Of a stretch of 36,407 bases of DNA, positions 25,467-34,680 are shown in pieces. The translations under genes and the position numbers were made by a program. The notes below the pieces were generated by a model that did no database searches, was not told the origin of the DNA, and was given only the letters and a program-made list of their open reading frames with translations. Source of the DNA: an uncultured Pseudoflavonifractor sp. (GTDB taxonomy: Bacteria > Bacillota > Clostridia > Oscillospirales > Oscillospiraceae). Numbering within the stretch: position 1 is the stretch's first letter; every line of letters begins with the position of its first letter. Location of the stretch: contig CANRZY010000009.1 in NCBI GenBank assembly GCA_947644625.1, forward strand, positions 1 to 36,407. The letters run 5' to 3'.

Positions 25467-26912
25467 TCAGTCGGGCACCACCGGGACCGCGTCGGCGGGG
25501 GTGGGGCAGGTGTAGCCTTGGACGGTGGCCTTTTCAAACTCCGCCCTGGCTTTTTGGAGCAGCTCAGGCTTTTCCAGCAGGTCGATGGCCCCCAGGGCCA
25601 TGACCTTTCCGGCATGGACCGCCGCCTTATGGCCGATGGAGGTGCCGCCCACCGACACGTTCTGCCAGCTGTGGCCGGGCGCGCCGTTGGCGAACACCGC
25701 CACATGGACCTGAGCGGTGGGGGTGAGCCAGCTTACGTCTCCCACGTCGGTGGACCCCGGCTCAAATGCCTCCCCCTGGTAGAGGGGCAGAAGGAAATCG
25801 TTGATGGCGTGGCCGCTCTTTTTCCGGAGAGCCTTTACCTCCTCGGCAATGGCGGGGTCGTTCTTGGCTCCCGTGCCGGGAAGGGCGGTATCCCCGCCGG
25901 GATAGGTCTTGCCCAGGGCGTCCATGTAGGCGTACTCCTCCTCGGTGTAGGTGGGAACGCCGATAGCCCGGAAATTTTCGTAGAGGATGGATTCCAGGGT
26001 ATGGTTGGGCACCGTGTCGGCCAGGCCGTCGATGAATTTTTTCTCAAAGGTAGTCCCCGTCATAAGGGCGGCTCCCTGGGCGATATCGTCCACCCGCTTC
26101 TGAAGCTCCACCGCCTCGGAGACATGGTTGGAGCGGACCATATAGAGGACGCTGGCCTTGGGCTGGACCACATTGGGGCTCCGGCCTCCCGCGTCGGTAA
26201 TGGCGTAGTGGATCCGGGCCTTGCTGGACATATGCTCCCGAAGGAACTGCACTCCCACGTTCATCAGCTCCACCCCGTCCAGCGCGCTGCGGCCCATCTC
26301 CGGGTCTCCGGCGGCGTGGGAAGCGATCCCATGGAAGGTATATTGGGTCTGGATGCAGGAATTGGAGGAGCCGGTCTCCACCTCATTGGCGTCGGAGGGA
26401 TGCCAGGTAATGGCGGCGTCCAGGATCTTCCACAGCCCATCCCTGGCCATAAAGGCCTTGGCTGCGCCCCCCTCCTCGCCGGGACACCCATAGAGGGTGA
26501 CGGCGCCGGGGGTATGGGTCTTCTCCAGATAAGCCTTCAAGCCCAGAATGGCGGCCAGGGCTCCGGCTCCCAGCATATTGTGACCACAGCCGTGGCCGCA
26601 GCCTCCCGCCTCCGCCTCTTCCTTTTGAAGCCCTCCCGCCTTCTGAGACAGGCCGGACAGGGCATCGTACTCAGCCAGGATCCCGATGTGGGGCTTCCCG
26701 CTTCCAAAGGAGGCGGCGAAAGCGGTGGGAATGTTACAGATCCCCTTTTCTACGGCAAAGCCTTCCTTCTCCAGGACCTCACAGAACTTTTCCGCCGACT
26801 TGAACTCCATCAGAGAAAGTTCGGCGTATTCCCAGACGGCGTCGGAGACCTGGGCCACCAGCGCGGCCTTGGCATCAATGGCGTCAAGGGCAATTTGCTT
26901 GTTTTTGTCCAT
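25467..26912 (-). CDS. M20 family amidohydrolase (AbgB / p-aminobenzoyl-glutamate hydrolase-like)
   Basis: IGILAEYDALSGLSQKAGG; GGCGHGCGHNMLGAGALAAILGLK; YGCPGEEGGAAKAFMARDGLW; STDVGDVSWLTPTAQV. Confidence 0.9.
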   Translation of the reverse strand: MDKNKQIALDAIDAKAALVAQVSDAVWEYAELSLMEFKSAEKFCEVLEKEGFAVEKGICNIPTAFAASFGSGKPHIGILAEYDALSGLSQKAGGLQKEEAEAGGCGHGCGHNMLGAGALAAILGLKAYLEKTHTPGAVTLYGCPGEEGGAAKAFMARDGLWKILDAAITWHPSDANEVETGSSNSCIQTQYTFHGIASHAAGDPEMGRSALDGVELMNVGVQFLREHMSSKARIHYAITDAGGRSPNVVQPKASVLYMVRSNHVSEAVELQKRVDDIAQGAALMTGTTFEKKFIDGLADTVPNHTLESILYENFRAIGVPTYTEEEYAYMDALGKTYPGGDTALPGTGAKNDPAIAEEVKALRKKSGHAINDFLLPLYQGEAFEPGSTDVGDVSWLTPTAQVHVAVFANGAPGHSWQNVSVGGTSIGHKAAVHAGKVMALGAIDLLEKPELLQKARAEFEKATVQGYTCPTPADAVPVVPD

Positions 26913-26936
26913 AGGGTAAACACTCCTTTGGAAATC

Positions 26937-26965
26937 GGGCGATTCATAAATCGCCCCTACAAAGA
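26937..26965. repeat. REP-like short palindrome, copy 2
   Basis: gggcgatt-cata-aatcgccc (26937-26956) followed by ctacaaaga. Confidence 0.6.
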
Positions 26966-27077
26966 ATAGGCCTCTATTGGGGGTGATCCCATTGCCAGGG
27001 CGCGCCGAGGCGTCGCGCCCTGCGGATCGTGTCTTTAAGTGGTTCCTCTGTGGGCCGTGACGCCCCTGGCGCGCCCC

Positions 27078-27869
27078 TTACAGCACCTTGCTCAGGAAAT
27101 CTTGGAGCCGGGGGTGCTTGGGATGTTCAAAAATATCGGTGGGGGAGCCCTCCTCCAGAAGCTTACCTCCGTCCATAAAGAGGACACGGTTGCCCACCTC
27201 GCGGGCAAAGCCCATCTCGTGGGTCACCACCACCATGGTCATTCCCTCCTTGGCAAGGCCCTTCATCACATCCAGCACCTCCCCCACCATCTCAGGATCC
27301 AGGGCGGAGGTGGGCTCGTCAAAGAGCATCACGTCAGGCTCCATCGCCAGGGCCCGAACGATCGCCACCCGCTGCTTCTGCCCGCCGGAGAGCTGGATGG
27401 GATAGGCTCCCGCCCGGTCCTTCAGCCCCACCCGGTCCAGAAGAGCCAGAGCCTTCTCCTCGGCCTCCTTTTTGCTCATGCCCTTGACCTTAACGGGGGC
27501 CAGGGTCATATTGTCCAGGATGGTCATGTGGGGAAAGAGGTTAAAGTGCTGAAAGACCATCCCCATCTTCTGCCGGTGCTGGTCCACATCCACCTTGACG
27601 GTAACGGTCCGCCCGGTGGAATCCTCCGCCTTGGTATATTTCTTTTTGGTGATATCCACGCCCTCAAACAGAATGGACCCGGCGGTGGGATCCTCCAGCA
27701 GATTAAGAGAGCGCAGGAAGGTGGACTTCCCGGAGCCGGAGGGGCCAATGACCACTGCCACGTCCCCCTTGTTGATATCCACGGTGACTCCGTCCAGAGC
27801 CTTGATGGCCCCCCGGTTATAATATTTTTTCAGATCCTTGACCTCAATGATCTTACCGGACGTCGCCAC
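27078..27869 (-). CDS. Polar amino-acid ABC transporter ATP-binding protein (GlnQ-type)
   Basis: [72 protein letters not shown]. Probable GTG start overlapping the permease 3' end. Confidence 0.94.
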   Translation of the reverse strand: MATSGKIIEVKDLKKYYNRGAIKALDGVTVDINKGDVAVVIGPSGSGKSTFLRSLNLLEDPTAGSILFEGVDITKKKYTKAEDSTGRTVTVKVDVDQHRQKMGMVFQHFNLFPHMTILDNMTLAPVKVKGMSKKEAEEKALALLDRVGLKDRAGAYPIQLSGGQKQRVAIVRALAMEPDVMLFDEPTSALDPEMVGEVLDVMKGLAKEGMTMVVVTHEMGFAREVGNRVLFMDGGKLLEEGSPTDIFEHPKHPRLQDFLSKVL

Positions 27870-28662
27870 GGCGCATCCTCCTCTCTGCATAAGCGATAAG
27901 CTTGCTGGTGGGGAAGCACAGGCAAAAGTAGATCCCCGCCGCCACGATCAGGGGCTCCATAATGATGTAAGTAGCGCCCTTTACCGCGTTGACCGCCGCC
28001 ATAATGTCGGCCACGCCGATGGTCCAGACAATGGCGGACTCCTTGATAATGGTGACAAACTCATTGGCAATGGCGGGCAGAATGTTCTTCAGGGCCTGGG
28101 GCATGATGATGTAGCGCAGATTCTGAAGCTGCTTAAGGCCAAGGGACCGGGCCGCCTCCGTCTGGCCTCCGTCCACCGACTGCATACCGGAGCGGATGAT
28201 CTCGCACAGGTAAGCCGCCGAGTTAATGCCCAGAGTCACCGCTCCAGGAAGAAACCGGTTAAAGGCAATAAAGCCGAAGAGCTTGAAGGCGGGCAGCTTA
28301 ATGGCGTTGAAGACGCCATAGTAAATGATCCAGATCTGGACCAGCACAGGGGTGGATCGAATGATCTCCACATAGGCGGTGGCCAGAAAGCTGAAGGGAT
28401 TAAAGCGGCCCATGTGATAAAGAAAGCCGGAATCCAGCTTCAGTCCCTCCTTATCCCGCTCAAAAAAGCCAAAGACCTTGGGGAAGGCGTGGGCAAGCAT
28501 CAGAAAGGGACGAAAATTGCTCATTCGCATTACCGCCAGCACCAAGGCCAGGGCAAAGCCGATAAGCACGGTACACAGGGAGAGCAAAACGGTAACGCCG
28601 ATCCCCTCCTTGAACATTTGCAAAAAGGGCAGGATCCTGGGAAAATTTTCTATTTTGATCAC
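27853..28662 (-). CDS. Polar amino-acid ABC transporter permease (HisM/GlnP-type)
   Basis: [78 protein letters not shown]. Confidence 0.94.
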   Translation of the reverse strand: MIKIENFPRILPFLQMFKEGIGVTVLLSLCTVLIGFALALVLAVMRMSNFRPFLMLAHAFPKVFGFFERDKEGLKLDSGFLYHMGRFNPFSFLATAYVEIIRSTPVLVQIWIIYYGVFNAIKLPAFKLFGFIAFNRFLPGAVTLGINSAAYLCEIIRSGMQSVDGGQTEAARSLGLKQLQNLRYIIMPQALKNILPAIANEFVTIIKESAIVWTIGVADIMAAVNAVKGATYIIMEPLIVAAGIYFCLCFPTSKLIAYAERRMRRGDVR

Positions 28663-28752
28663 GGGCGGCTTTCTCCTTTCGCTTTCTAGCCAAGATAGGC
28701 CGATCCCTCCCCGGATGGGCAGGGGAGGGATCGGGCGGATATGCAGGGAACC

Positions 28753-29670
28753 TTATTTCTCGTCCTTGACGATCTCGCCGTCCACCAGGGAGGCGGTCTC
28801 ACCGCTGGCCAGCTCATTAGCCTCGGCCACGAACTTGTCCATGCTGCCGTCCTCCAGAGCGGCCTTGACAGCCAGATTCACCGCCGCCAGAAGGGCGGGA
28901 TTATCCTTCTGTACGCCCACGGCGGAACCCGCCACATCATAGGGCACGTCCAGAGCAATATACAGCTCAGGGTAGTTTTTGGCGTAGCTCTCAGCTACAG
29001 CGGTCTCAATGTAGGCGCCGTCCAGCTTGCCGGCCAGCAGCTCGGCAATGATGTCGGTGACCTTGGCCAGCTGGATCTTGGTGGCGTCGGGGCTGTTCTC
29101 CTCCATAAGCCCCACCTGGATGGAGCCGGTCTGCGCGCCGATCTCGTATTCGGGCTTGTTGGTGGAGGCCAGGTCGGGGAACAGGTCCTTGTTGGACTGG
29201 ACGCAGCAGAAGGACTGTCCGCCCAAGTAGTAGATATCAGAGAAATCCATGATGCCCTCCCGGTCGGGATCCGGGCTCAGGCCGGCCATGCCCAGGTCGG
29301 CGGACTTATTCTGAAGCTCCATCAGTACGCCGTCAAAGTCAATGGGTACGATCTCCAGCTCCAGCCCCAGGTAGTCGGCGATATAGCCGGCAAAGGCGGG
29401 GTCAAAGCCGGCGATGTGGGGCTCGCCAGATTCATCGATGGCGTAGAACTCATAGGGGGCAAAGTCGGGGCTGGTGGCCACCGTCAGCTTGCCGTCAGTG
29501 ACCGTCTTAACAAGAGGCTTCAGCTCCTCAATGGTCATCTCACTGTAATCCTTGTTCCCCTCCTCCGTAGGGGCGGAGGTGGGGGTGGTTCCGCCGCCGC
29601 AGGCGGTGAGGAGGGACAGGCTCATAACAGCCGCCAGAGCCATGGCTGTGATCTTCTTCCAATTTTTCAT
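28753..29670 (-). CDS. Amino-acid ABC transporter substrate-binding lipoprotein (copy A)
   Basis: Lipobox LLTACGGG; GKLTVATSPDFAPYEFYAIDESGEPHIAGFDPAFAGYIADYLGLELEIVPIDFDGVLMELQ. Confidence 0.93.
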   Translation of the reverse strand: MKNWKKITAMALAAVMSLSLLTACGGGTTPTSAPTEEGNKDYSEMTIEELKPLVKTVTDGKLTVATSPDFAPYEFYAIDESGEPHIAGFDPAFAGYIADYLGLELEIVPIDFDGVLMELQNKSADLGMAGLSPDPDREGIMDFSDIYYLGGQSFCCVQSNKDLFPDLASTNKPEYEIGAQTGSIQVGLMEENSPDATKIQLAKVTDIIAELLAGKLDGAYIETAVAESYAKNYPELYIALDVPYDVAGSAVGVQKDNPALLAAVNLAVKAALEDGSMDKFVAEANELASGETASLVDGEIVKDEK

Positions 29671-29700
29671 TTCCTATGCTTCCTTTCCTTTTGGATGTAT

Positions 29701-29734
29701 GTATAATTATACGCACACAGGAGCCGGTATGCAA
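29701..29734 (-). promoter_or_regulatory. Promoter with palindromic operator over the -10 (copy A)
   Basis: Minus strand TTGCAT (29734-29729) - 17 nt - TATAAT (29711-29706); palindrome gtataattatac 29701-29712. Confidence 0.7.
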
Positions 29735-29847
29735 CCCCTTTTTTCTCGTCGAATTATACAAAGCGTTGGTTTTCCTTCCGCTCTTCCTGTGCTAATCTGT
29801 CAATTTTGTATATTTGAAACGAATACCTGTTTGCATATTCCGTATAC

Positions 29848-30801
29848 TTATCCCTGGGTGTTTCCCTGCTCATCCAGCAGGCCCTCGTAAATGTTTCCGG
29901 TGGCCTGCTCCATGGCCTCCTCCTTATACTGGGCCACCAACCCCTGGTCCACAGCAGACTCAATGGCTAGGTTCACCGCCGCCAGAAGGGCAGGGTTGTC
30001 CTTGACCACTCCGGCGCAGGTCCCGGCAAAATCGTTGGGAACATCCAGGACAATGGCGATCTGGGGATAGGTGGAATGGTAAGCCTCGGCAGTATCCATG
30101 GCCATATAGGCTCCGTCCAGCTTGCCGGAAAGAAGCTCACTGACGATGTCTGTGACCTTTCCCAACTGAATAATTTCCGCGTTGGGACTGAACTGGTCGG
30201 CAAAATCCGACTGGATGGAGCCGATCTGAGCGCCGATCTGATACTGGGGATCGTTGGTGGCCTCCAGAGTGGGGAAGCTGCCCTTATTCTCCTCCAGGCA
30301 AATGAAGCACTGGTTGCTCTCCGGGTCCACCTCGTAGGGGACGGTAAAATCCATGATCCCCATCCGCTTGGGGTCGGCGGCCAGCCCCGCCAGGGCAATA
30401 TCGGCGGCCTTGTTCTGGATCTCCATCAACACGCCGTCAAAATCAATGGGCACGATCTCCAGCTCCAGGTCCAGATAGTCGGCAATATACCCGGCCAGGG
30501 CCACGTCCATTCCCGCCAGAGAGGGGGTCCCATCCTCCCCGATCACATAGAACTCAGCGGGGGCGAAATCGGGGCTGGTCACCATCGTAAGCTTTCCCTC
30601 ATTTACCGTCTGGAGGAGGGGCTTTAGCTCCTCAATGGTCATCTTGTCATACTCCTTTTCCACTTCGGCAACGGGGGCTGTGGGATCGGCGCTGGGAGCG
30701 GTGGTCTCCTGGCTTTGCCCGCCGCAGGAGGTAAGCAGAGAAAGGCTCACAGCGGCGCCGAGGCCCAGAGCCAATATTTTTTTCACAGTCAGGTATTTCA
30801 T
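29848..30801 (-). CDS. Amino-acid ABC transporter substrate-binding lipoprotein (copy B, paralogue)
   Basis: MKYLTVKKILALGLGAAVSLSLLTSCGG; GKLTMVTSPDFAPAEFYVIGEDGTPSLAGMDVALAGYIADYLDLELEIVPIDFDGVLMEIQNKAAD. Confidence 0.93.
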   Translation of the reverse strand: MKYLTVKKILALGLGAAVSLSLLTSCGGQSQETTAPSADPTAPVAEVEKEYDKMTIEELKPLLQTVNEGKLTMVTSPDFAPAEFYVIGEDGTPSLAGMDVALAGYIADYLDLELEIVPIDFDGVLMEIQNKAADIALAGLAADPKRMGIMDFTVPYEVDPESNQCFICLEENKGSFPTLEATNDPQYQIGAQIGSIQSDFADQFSPNAEIIQLGKVTDIVSELLSGKLDGAYMAMDTAEAYHSTYPQIAIVLDVPNDFAGTCAGVVKDNPALLAAVNLAIESAVDQGLVAQYKEEAMEQATGNIYEGLLDEQGNTQG

Positions 30802-30832
30802 GGTCATGCACTCCTTTTCCTCTTGGGGATAT

Positions 30833-30866
30833 GCATAATTATACAGTTTTAATTTATAAAATGCAA
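30833..30866 (-). promoter_or_regulatory. Promoter with near-palindromic operator over the -10 (copy B)
   Basis: Minus strand TTGCAT (30866-30861) - 17 nt - TATAAT (30843-30838); gcataattatac 30833-30844. Confidence 0.7.
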
Positions 30867-31023
30867 GCCTTTCTTTGTTGTCGTTTTTCACAAAAACAGC
30901 TTATCCCCTTTCTCATCAATTGTCCTAATCACCTTTTTCACATATATTTACTGCATATTGATGCGAATAATATTCATATCAATTGCCGGCAGAGCCCTCA
31001 TCCAAGGATCGGGCTTTATAAAA

Positions 31024-31068
31024 AGGCGGGGACAAGGCAAACCACCACGGTTTGCCTTGTCCCCGCTT
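31024..31068 (-). terminator. Terminator of the RibD_C gene
   Basis: gcggggacaaggcaaacc-accac-ggtttgccttgtccccgc; T-run on the minus strand (CTTTTTATA). Confidence 0.85.
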
Positions 31069-31114
31069 ACCGCCATGACATTTTCAGGAGAAATCGCCTG
31101 TGGAACCGAAGTTG

Positions 31115-31795
31115 TCAGCGGACCACCTGGTAGCGCAGTCTGAGGTATGAGTTTTCTAAGACTATGCATTCCCGCAGCTCTAATATGCCTAATTGGGCCA
31201 ATTCATCTTTTGTCCGCAAAGAATTCCCGTCGATCAGCGTAGGGGTGTCCCTGCCGCCAATTAAAACCGGAGCAACCACAATATCAATATAATCAAGCAG
31301 CTTTTCCCGAAGAAACAGCCCATTCAGAGTACCACCGCTTTGTATGGTAAGCCTCTGGCAGCCATATTCCGACTTCAGTTTTGTAAGGACGTCAGGCAAA
31401 GACAGCCCGTTTTGGAAAATGATATGAAGATTGTCCTCATTTACCCCAAAGGCCGGGTGGTCCGCGTTGGATGTAACCAGCACAAACTCTTTTGCGCGGG
31501 CGCAAAAATAGCGGATCCCATGTTCGGTCAAATGAATGTTGTCGATCATTACAAAGGAAACAGGCGTTTTATCCGGCATTTCTTTCCGGTTGACGCCCAT
31601 CTTTTCCTGTACCCTGCCGGAGTTGAGTGACCACAGATCGGTTGTCTGCTCTATCTCATAATACTGATGCAGCCCCTCCTGAACGCCCTCAATTTGGGGA
31701 AAATCTTTGTCTACATCCAAATCGTCTGTGGCCCCTGTGCTGATTTTTCCGTCAACGGACATAAGCATAAATAACGTTGTGACCGGTCTGTCCAT
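31115..31795 (-). CDS. RibD C-terminal domain / dihydrofolate-reductase-like reductase
   Basis: MDRPVTTLFMLMSVDGKISTG; RLTIQSGGTLNGLFLREKLLDYIDIVVAPVLIGGRDTPTLIDG. Confidence 0.88.
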   Translation of the reverse strand: MDRPVTTLFMLMSVDGKISTGATDDLDVDKDFPQIEGVQEGLHQYYEIEQTTDLWSLNSGRVQEKMGVNRKEMPDKTPVSFVMIDNIHLTEHGIRYFCARAKEFVLVTSNADHPAFGVNEDNLHIIFQNGLSLPDVLTKLKSEYGCQRLTIQSGGTLNGLFLREKLLDYIDIVVAPVLIGGRDTPTLIDGNSLRTKDELAQLGILELRECIVLENSYLRLRYQVVR

Positions 31796-31846
31796 TTTAT
31801 CCCTCCTAATCCCAAGCTTTCAACAACGCTTATCACAAAGAAATAC

Positions 31847-31880
31847 CCGCCGAAAAGCAATTCTCGGCGGGTATTGGTTT
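31847..31880 (-). terminator. Terminator of the cytidylate-kinase-like gene
   Basis: aatacccgccgaaaagcaattctcggcgggtatt. Confidence 0.75.
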
Positions 31881-31934
31881 CCTTTATCATTGGTCACAGG
31901 CTACCCAAGGCGGGAGCCCATGCCGATCCTTTAT

Positions 31935-32543
31935 TTAACCCTTACAAAACTCCAGGATCACCCGGACCGCCGCGTCTACCCCGTGGAGAGAGGAGCTGAC
32001 GCACAGGTCATAGCTTTCGGCGGCGCCCCATTTCCGGTCGGTGTGGAAGCTGTAGTAGGAGGCGCGGGTCTTATCCATCTTCCGCAGCTTCTCCTCCGCT
32101 TCCTTTTCCGTTACCCCGTCGCGATGGATCACCCGCTGTAGGCGGGCGTCATGGCCGGCGCAGACAAAGACCCGCACCAGTCCCGGCTTATCCCGGAGGA
32201 TATAATCGGCGCAGCGGCCCACAATAACACAGCTTCCCTTGGCGGCCACCGACAGCACCGCCTCCCGCTGGGCGTTGGCGGCCAATTGCTCCACCGTGTT
32301 CCCCGGCATACCCGGAGAAATGCGCTGCTGCCCCATGACCAGAGAGTAAAGAAAGCTGTTGGTGGGTTTTTCGTCGTAGCTCTTCAAAAACTCATGGCTC
32401 AGGCCGCTTTCCTGGGCGGCCACCGCCAGGATCTCCTTATCATAATAGGGGATCTCCAGCGCCTGGGCTACCTTCTTTCCGATCTCCCGGCCCCCGCTGC
32501 CAAACTGCCGACCAATGGTGATATAGAGTTCCGCCATATCCAT
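31935..32543 (-). CDS. Cytidylate kinase-like family protein
   Basis: ELYITIGRQFGSGGREIGKKVAQALEIPYYDKEIL; GSCVIVGRCADYILRDKPGLVRVFVCAGHDARLQRVIHRDGVTEKEAEEKLRKMDKTRASYY. Confidence 0.9.
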   Translation of the reverse strand: MDMAELYITIGRQFGSGGREIGKKVAQALEIPYYDKEILAVAAQESGLSHEFLKSYDEKPTNSFLYSLVMGQQRISPGMPGNTVEQLAANAQREAVLSVAAKGSCVIVGRCADYILRDKPGLVRVFVCAGHDARLQRVIHRDGVTEKEAEEKLRKMDKTRASYYSFHTDRKWGAAESYDLCVSSSLHGVDAAVRVILEFCKG

Positions 32544-32597
32544 CGCCCTCCTTTGGTATTTTTATTATAGCACAAAGTTCAGGGAAAGGGAAACAAA

Positions 32598-32633
32598 ATA
32601 TGGGAGCCTCTCCCAAAGGAGAGGCTCCCATAT
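32598..32633 (-). terminator. Terminator of oppA
   Basis: tatgggagcctctcc-caaa-ggagaggctcccata; TTTTG on the minus strand. Confidence 0.8.
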
Positions 32634-32650
32634 GTCAAGCTTTCTTTTCC

Positions 32651-34441
32651 TTACTTCGTGCAGCGGTCAAAGAAGAAGTAGCCCAGGGGGGTGTAGTACA
32701 TACCCTTCACATCAGAGTTGAGCATATACTTCTGGGTGTAGAAGTAGATGGGACCCAGAGCCCAGTCCTGGCCCATGATGATGTCCTCCGCCCTGTGCAT
32801 AGCGGCCATACGGGCCTCGGGATCGGCGGTGGACTTGGCCTCGTTGATGGCGGCGTCGTAGTCAGGATTGCTGTACTGAGCGTCGTTGTTGCCGCCGCCG
32901 GTGAGCCACATATCCAGGAAGGAGATGGGGTCGTTATAGTCGGCGATCCAGCCGTTCCGGGCGATCTGGTAGTTGCCCTCTTTCCGGGTCTCCAGGAAGG
33001 CGGCCCACTCCTGGTTCTCCAGCTTCACCTCAACGCCCAGAGCGGTCTGCCACTGCTGCTGAAGGGCCTCACCGATCTTCTTGTGGTTGTCGGAGGCGTT
33101 GTAGAGATAGGTGACAGTGGGGAAGCCCTCGCCGTTGGGATAGCCGGCCTCAGCCAGGAGCTGGCGGGCCTGCTCGCAGTTCTTCTCATACTGGGCGTCG
33201 TCAGTGGCGGGCGTCCAGTAGTCGCCGCCCTCAGCGCGGAAGTCAGGGCCCACGCCGGCCACGCCGGAGGGCACAAAGCCGGAGGCAGGGACCTGGCCGG
33301 TCTGGGTCACGTTCTCCACGATATACTGGGCGTCGATGGCCAGGGTGAAGGCCTGACGAACCTTGGGGTTATTAAAGGGAGCCTTCTCCACGTTGTAGCA
33401 GACGTAGTAGGTGCCGATGTAGGGCACGATCCGCAGATCGCCGCTGTTGAGCAGAGAGGGGATCTCGTCCACGGGCATATCCTCGATAAAGTCCAGCTCG
33501 CCGGAATTGAAGCCGGTCAGCATGGCGTTGTTGTCGTCCATCAGCTTGAAGGTGATGGTATCGGGGCCCAGCTTGTCATAGTCATAATAGTTCTCGTTCT
33601 TGGCCATAACGATCTGGCTGTTGTGCTCCCACTGGGTCAGCGTGTAAGCGCCGTTGGAGATGTAAGTGCTCACATTGTGGGTCCAGCCGTCGGGATCGGC
33701 GCTCACCACATCCTCCCGGACAGGGAAGGCGGCGGGGAAGGCACAGATCTCCAGGAAGTAGGGGCAGTCGTAGGTCAGGGTAGCCACGAAGGTCTTGTCG
33801 TCGGGAGCCTCCACGGCCAGAGTGTCGGGATCGGCGTACTCCTTGATGACAGGCTGGCCGTCTTCACCCAGAACCACATTACCCTGAGCGTCCTTCTCAG
33901 GAATACCACCGTTGATCTCGGCGTAGCCCTTGACCATGTCGATCATGTAGCAGTAGTCGGCGGCGGTGGCGGGGGTAGCCAGACGCTTCCAGCTGTACAC
34001 GAAGTCGCCGGCGGTGACGGGCTTGCCGTCAGACCACTTGATGCCGTCCCGGAGCTTGAAGGTGTAGGTGACGGTGCCGTCATCGTTGACCACCTTCTCA
34101 TAGCTCTCCGCCTGACCGGGGACCAGCTCGGCCAGGTCGCAGTCCTCAACGCCGTCCACCAGCTCGCCGGAATCGGCCCAGCGGTAGAGGCCCTCGAACA
34201 TGTGGCCGGTCATGATGGCGCCGTCCACGGCGGAGTTCAGGGCAGGATCAATGGTCTGGGGCTCAGAAGCCACGTTGACGTTCAGGTTGAAGGGACCGTC
34301 AGCGGGAGCCTGAGTCTCGACTGTAGCCTGGCTTTCCACAGGAGCCGGGGTAGGGGTGGTCTCGGTGGTAGTGCCACCGCAGGCCGCCAGCAGACCCAGC
34401 ACCATAGCAGAGGCCAGTGCAAGAGAAACGAGCTTCTTCAT
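32651..34441 (-). CDS. oppA: Oligopeptide ABC transporter substrate-binding protein (OppA/SBP_bac_5)
   Basis: MKKLVSLALASAMVLGLLAACGG; NVNVASEPQTIDPALNSAVDGAIMTGHMFEGLYRW; YTFKLRDGIKWSDGKPVTAGDFVYSWKRLATP. Confidence 0.93.
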   Translation of the reverse strand: MKKLVSLALASAMVLGLLAACGGTTTETTPTPAPVESQATVETQAPADGPFNLNVNVASEPQTIDPALNSAVDGAIMTGHMFEGLYRWADSGELVDGVEDCDLAELVPGQAESYEKVVNDDGTVTYTFKLRDGIKWSDGKPVTAGDFVYSWKRLATPATAADYCYMIDMVKGYAEINGGIPEKDAQGNVVLGEDGQPVIKEYADPDTLAVEAPDDKTFVATLTYDCPYFLEICAFPAAFPVREDVVSADPDGWTHNVSTYISNGAYTLTQWEHNSQIVMAKNENYYDYDKLGPDTITFKLMDDNNAMLTGFNSGELDFIEDMPVDEIPSLLNSGDLRIVPYIGTYYVCYNVEKAPFNNPKVRQAFTLAIDAQYIVENVTQTGQVPASGFVPSGVAGVGPDFRAEGGDYWTPATDDAQYEKNCEQARQLLAEAGYPNGEGFPTVTYLYNASDNHKKIGEALQQQWQTALGVEVKLENQEWAAFLETRKEGNYQIARNGWIADYNDPISFLDMWLTGGGNNDAQYSNPDYDAAINEAKSTADPEARMAAMHRAEDIIMGQDWALGPIYFYTQKYMLNSDVKGMYYTPLGYFFFDRCTK

Positions 34442-34506
34442 TGTTTTTTCCTCCAATTCAAATTTGTATCTTCACGCCCCGGAAGGGGCCTTGATACCAA
34501 AAGAGC

Positions 34507-34558
34507 TTCTGTCCCACTTTAAGTGGGACAGAACGTGAAATGGCCCAGGCCATTTCAC
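34507..34558 (-). promoter_or_regulatory. Two tandem perfect hairpins in the oppA leader
   Basis: ttctgtcccactt-t-aagtgggacagaa (34507-34533) and gtgaaatggcc-ca-ggccatttcac (34535-34558). Confidence 0.8.
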
Positions 34559-34680
34559 TTCAGTAAAGCGTCAAAATTTGAACGGGCATTATTATAGCAC
34601 AGGTTTCGGGGATTGTAAAGGAAATATTAACATATCCCCCCTGACCGGAGGATTCCATAGCAGATCCCCACAAAAAAGCG

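Noticed and set aside
24028-25515. 495-aa and neighbouring 483-aa plus-strand ORFs across the MFS and M20 genes
   Set aside because: Span known genes, a terminator and intergenic DNA; translations have no recognisable family.
32600-34522. 640-aa plus-strand ORF antisense to oppA
   Set aside because: G/V/H-rich shadow translation; oppA is clear on the minus strand.
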